Assembly (NCBI GenBank): GCA_946803715.1
Contig: CAMPET010000001.1
Coordinates: 995,265 to 1,049,992, forward strand
Reading direction: 5' to 3'
Source of the DNA: Beroe ovata
Taxonomy: Eukaryota; Ctenophora; Nuda; Beroida; Beroidae
DNA: 54,728 nucleotides
The notes beneath the pieces were generated by a model that did no database searches, was not told where the DNA came from, and worked only from the letters and a program-made list of their open reading frames with translations. Below are positions 47,041 through 54,728 of the stretch, piece after piece; the first letter of the stretch is position 1, and each line of letters opens with the position of its first letter. A program made the position numbers and the translations under genes.

Positions 47041-47494
47041 AATGTGATTAGGCTATCAACTTCTGTGACAGAGTGGTCTGTACGGAACCCCACGGTTTCG
47101 ATTCCTTGTTTAACATGCCGTATTGTAGGATTTTACCCTACCGTCGGTGCGCGCGATTTTCAATCCGCCCGGGATAAAATCCCGCCAGCAAGGGTAGGGT
47201 GAAATCCTACAACATGCCGTACAGCAAGGATCTCCACCGTTTTCGTCAGGCTAGGCACATAACCACTCTGTCTTGACCAAAGTCGATTTTAATTTTATAA
47301 GTCTCGTTTACAGGAAATGTTTCCTTGTGTTTCACAACGGGTGCCTGCACAGTACTACTACTCCATTACAACGAGTAGATGTTGTATAAGCTATAGTCTT
47401 TATGTGAGAGACGAGGCGGAAGAATGAAGAACCGACCATCAAGTACAATCTCACCGGACTACGGAATCAATGTGATTAGGCTATCAACTTCTGT
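47041..47494. repeat. Pair of related repeat segments led by a 26-bp direct repeat
   Basis: AATGTGATTAGGCTATCAAC plus TTCTGT is identical at 47041-47066 and 47469-47494. Each copy is followed about 120-150 bases later by a related block: GGGATAAAATCCCGCC, then GCAAGGGTAGGG (47170-47197 and 47619-47646). This points to two copies of one element or a local duplication. Confidence 0.7.
47112..47221. mobile_element. Short inverted-repeat element with 10-11 bp target duplication
   Basis: Inverted ends GTAGGATTTTACCCTACC and GGTAGGGTGAAATCCTAC (17 of 18 pairs) bound about 88 bases. They are flanked by the direct repeat AACATGCCGTA at 47112-47122 and 47211-47221. A duplication this long is typical of Mutator-type insertions, but the size is tiny, so the superfamily is inference. 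There is no ORF. Confidence 0.72.
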
Positions 47495-47706
47495 TATTTA
47501 CCTGGCCTTACATACTGCCAATGCCATGCCATTCTTTTCATATTTTAATCCTGCCATGCTCTCGTCGGCGCCGCGCAATTGTTTATTTCCGATTGCATTC
47601 CAATTCCACCGCACCAGGGATAAAATCCCGCCTGCAAGGGTAGGGAGATATTCTATAACCTGAACCATGCGTGCAACGAGCGCCATCGAAAATAATTTGC
47701 GGTCGC

Positions 47707-47757
47707 GGTGCGCGCGCAATTATGAAATTCTTGACAGGCCGGCTATCATCGACAGCC
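47707..47757 (+). repeat. Dispersed TTCTTGACAGG-CTATCATCGA repeat, copy 3
   Basis: CGGTGCGCGCGCAATTATGA then AATTCTTGACAGGCCGGCTA and TCATCGA. It matches copy 1 at 23764-23812 closely over the central part. Confidence 0.6.
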
Positions 47758-51592
<3,835 letters not shown>

Positions 51593-52926
51593 ATGCTCCT
51601 GCCATATGCCAAGGTAACTATTGTCCTTTTTATTCTATTTCTGTCTATTTTATAATATGTGACTGGTTATCGTTAATTCCTGAGAAATATTCGTGCTTCA
51701 GTCCAAAGTTGTGTCGAAAATTTCAATCGGTATTTCATGAATGCTCGTTAGTGTGGGTTGTTACGGATTGTGACATAGGTATGCGCTGTCTCCAGCTGAC
51801 AGATGCACATATGTAACTCAACATGACATATTATGTTGTGTGCAGGAGTTACAGTATGAGTCTGACATTGGCGATCCTGTGTGTGTGTTGTAAAACTGAC
51901 GTGTGCATATTTCCATTTTGGAGTGTACTATATTGAGATTATTTCAAATAAATCTGTGTTTTCATGTTTTGTTGGGATACACTTCAATAACTAAATCATT
52001 TGAAATTAAAGTTCATTCACACGAACACTTTTTCAGAGGTTAGCAGCCTGACCAGAAGTTCGCCTCCTGATCGATCAGATGTTTTAATATTTAAGATATA
52101 TTTTATTCTAAGTTGCATATTGGTCCTTTGAACGTTCAAATTTATCTTTCATACATAAAATATCCTAAGAAATCCTGGAGCCTAGCAACGATCGCTAGTT
52201 TTTTGTGCACTTTGCGCGTAATATGTTATTCATTTCTGAGAAAAGCACTCAAACGGGGAGCATTTCGGTTGCGCGCAGACGCGCGCGCCTTCCTTTTGCC
52301 CCCGCCGCATACTGTTTGGCTCTGAAACACTCCCCTGGGCTTTGAGTACCTTCTTGAAACGTGTGCAAAATTATTGACTCTTCTGGCTAATCTTGTTATT
52401 CTATCGCTGCTTAGTATTTCAAGAACACTGGACATGTTTTCCGTGCTTTCTGTTAACCGATAAACGAGTCTTCAATGGTTTACCTATCTAGAGCTATTAT
52501 CAAATGGAAGTGTTTTTCATATATTGAGTATTTTGGTGGTTACACAGTCTGTTACTTTGACTATTATCTACAGAATTCTAGCTGGTGAATTTCTTTGATC
52601 GAAATGTAGTAATATATTGTTTTGTACACAATTCGTGTCATGAATTAGTTCCAAGACTTCGGAATACTATAGTTCGCGCGTTTGAAGTTTGCCGGGCACT
52701 ATGTCGCGCTCTCTTTCTGCGACTGCGCACGTGACAAGTCATGTGGGTTTATCTGGCCAATCACAAGCGTCGCAGCAAACAGGGGAATACCAAAGCAGCG
52801 CGCGCTATGCGCTAGCTGAAGTTTGTCCCCTGTTTGCAGGAAACAGATGAAAATCAAAAATTCCAGAAATTTTTATGCCCTCATTTTGCTGATGATTATG
52901 GTCTGAATGAATTCACAATGTACATC

Positions 52927-53009
52927 GGGCAAGTGGTGTAGTGGTTAAGGGTAATGTCCCATGATCTACACAATCTCCCGGGAATCGAGTCCCACGGGTC
53001 GAACTTTTT
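52927..53009 (+). repeat. tRNA-like sequence, probable SINE head
   Basis: An A-box-like TGGTGTAGTGG (52934-52944) and a B-box-like GGAATCGAGTCC (52981-52992) are spaced as in tRNA genes, with a T run at 53005-53009. I could not fold a convincing acceptor stem or anticodon arm, so a tRNA-derived SINE or pseudo-tRNA is more likely than a working tRNA. Confidence 0.45.
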
Positions 53010-54139
53010 AACGTAGAGTTTGCTACCCTGTATGTATGCCAGTTCTCAGAACAGCCCAAATATGTTACCGTTATGTTGCCACAATGATGAGGGAGCAGTG
53101 TGAACTGTGTTTTGTGTATACTATAGACTTCACACTCGAGACTATACACTGTATAGTGTAACACAGTGTATAGCTACATTTCCCTATTCACTATGAATAC
53201 AGAATCATAAAGGCTTACCAGCTATCATTATTCTGTATCATACCACATTTCACTGAACAGTTTTCACACTGTGAGTNACTAGCAATATCTATTCGATCGA
53301 GTTGTGATAATCGCTGGAAAATTATGCAAGCCATATAAGATTTTGAACCAGAAAATTCTCAACTTTGTCACATTCATAATGTTTAGCCATCCCCATAAAC
53401 GGATGAATGTTCTAAATACACGTTATACCGACGTGCCCACACTGCATAGGATAGATTATAGAAATAGAACTAACATGGATTTCTAAAAATTCTTCCTAGC
53501 GAAGAATGAAGAACTAAATTTGATGCTCGATATTGTGGACATCAGAGTCAGAAGACAGATCTCAGCAGACATTTATGATCCAGGCGATTATAGACCATGG
53601 AACAATATTTACCGGGAACAAAACTTTCTTTTATCTTTACTATCTTTACATAAACTTGGATTTCACCCAAACAAACAAATTCTAAATATAGCAGTACAAT
53701 TATGTTGAAATATGTGTACAGTGCATCCATAGCAACTCTATTTCAAATTGGACCGGCAGTTACATGAAGTATTGTTATGATAGCTACTCCTGGCATATAC
53801 CTAATATGATAGTATGATGAATAGTTGATAAGCAGCACTCAAGTATGAGCCTCCTTAGTAGCTATTATCCGTCACTATCATGTATATAGATACACAGCAT
53901 CTTATCATTATCACCTCCTCCTCTAGTAGGAGTAATTAACGATGATCACATACATTATATGATAGATGTTTACATATCTTACAATTATATCACACAGTAA
54001 AGTCACCTGGAACTCTGGAAAGTCATTAAGACGACCCTATGTCAAGAGACGATTTACCATGCGGCATTATTCAACAGGCTCCCCAGCGCCTCACACGAAC
54101 TTCGCTTATTATCAATAATTCCCAATTCCAATAGTCTTA

Positions 54140-54291
54140 ACACTGGTCCCTCTTTCTCGTTCTCTGGTCTCTCTTTCTCGTTCTCTGGTCTCTCTTTCTC
54201 GTTCTCTGGTCTCTCTTTCTCTGGAGTCTGGTCCCTCTCTCACTTTTTCTGGTCTCTCTTTCTCTGGAGTCTGGTCCCTCTCTCGTTCTCT

Positions 54292-54350
<59 letters not shown>

Positions 54351-54360
54351 CTCTCACTTT
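54140..54360 (+). repeat. CTCTCTTTCTCGTTCTCTGGT minisatellite merging into (CT)n
   Basis: Diverged units of about 20 bases, followed by a pure CT run from about 54295 to 54347. The minus-strand Arg-Glu ORF is an artefact of this repeat. Confidence 0.88.
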
Positions 54361-54694
54361 CTCTGAAACTCCTTCACCAACACATGCGTACCGGCGAATT
54401 TACAATTTCTCTCCACTCTGCTTGTATTACTCAACGCAGAGTGCAAATTTATCACCGTATAAGGTACCATTTTCAGTGATCTACGGAAACTAAAGTAACC
54501 GCTTTCTTTTATTTTGACACTTTACCGTGAAAGGAAATCGTTAAATTGTAAGTAAGTCACACTCTATAATATTTCGTGATATCCAGTAATACCACTAGTT
54601 GTTCGATGTTGCACACTGTGTGCAGTGTTATAAATGACAAAAAGGGAGAAAGAATCGGCAAGTCTTTTCGCGCCTTGTCCATGATGTCAGTACT

Positions 54695-54696
54695 GT

Positions 54697-54728
<32 letters not shown>
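54695..54728 (+). repeat. (CA)n at window end
   Basis: ACACAC run to the last base. Together with the TG run at position 1, this suggests window or contig edges fall in microsatellites. Confidence 0.85.

Larger units (their letters stand above)
51593..54728. other. Gene-free right end
   Basis: Calmodulin 3' flank, then AT-rich sequence with a CGCG patch at 52250-52300 and promoter-like GC words at 52680-52810. No exon was recognised on either strand. It contains the tRNA-like SINE head and the CT and CA repeats listed separately. Confidence 0.45.

Noticed and set aside
52927-53009. Functional tRNA gene
   Set aside because: Boxes are present but I could not form a full cloverleaf; listed as tRNA-like SINE instead.
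54112-54357. Arg-Glu repeat ORF
   Set aside because: Translation of the CT-rich repeat.

Overview
This is a window of intron-rich animal nuclear DNA. Introns are mostly GT-AG, coding exons join in phase, and the families are metazoan: a peroxidasin-type heme peroxidase, a tandem doublecortin protein, calmodulin, metaxin-2, an MRGBP/EAF7 subunit, WDR48/UAF1, NIPP1/PPP1R8 and OVCA2. Simple repeats, small fold-back elements and short intergenic gaps are common. I cannot name the species; an early-branching marine animal is plausible but unproven. There are ambiguous bases at 16191, 49944 and 53277.

Layout. 154-4255 (+): 3' part of a peroxidasin-like gene that continues off the left edge. 5692-5977: fold-back element with a 6-bp target duplication. 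6540-8668 (-): two phase-compatible exons of a minus-strand transcript; their intron holds a single-exon Golgi-type sulfotransferase (7051-8235, +). 10719-22032 (-): a 12-exon doublecortin-domain gene reconstructed in full (733 codons). 22033-24579: intergenic DNA with repeat-element copies.

24580-36113 (+): three closely spaced genes, MTX2, MRGBP and WDR48. A 3.7-kb WDR48 intron contains an intronless TPR gene on the opposite strand (30641-32413). 36534-37545: a palindrome, a fold-back element and a decayed reverse-transcriptase relic. 37852-45331 (+): a small membrane protein, a basic Ser/Lys-rich protein of spindle-factor character, NIPP1 and OVCA2. 45681-46722 (+): a broken glutaminase copy. 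46980-47760: repeat-derived DNA, including a short element with a 10-11 bp target duplication. 48452-51592 (+): calmodulin, with a hAT-like non-autonomous element in its last intron. From 51593 to the end I see no gene, only a tRNA-like SINE head and CT/CA repeats.

The genes are mainly unrelated housekeeping genes packed head to tail: mitochondrial outer membrane, NuA4/TIP60 chromatin, deubiquitinase cofactor, PP1 regulation and calcium signalling. They do not form one pathway. The most unusual feature is a degenerate minisatellite built on GACACCACTTT, which recurs in introns and intergenic gaps of at least five loci and in both orientations. Exon coordinates were read by eye from splice sites, reading phase and family similarity; no alignment was run.
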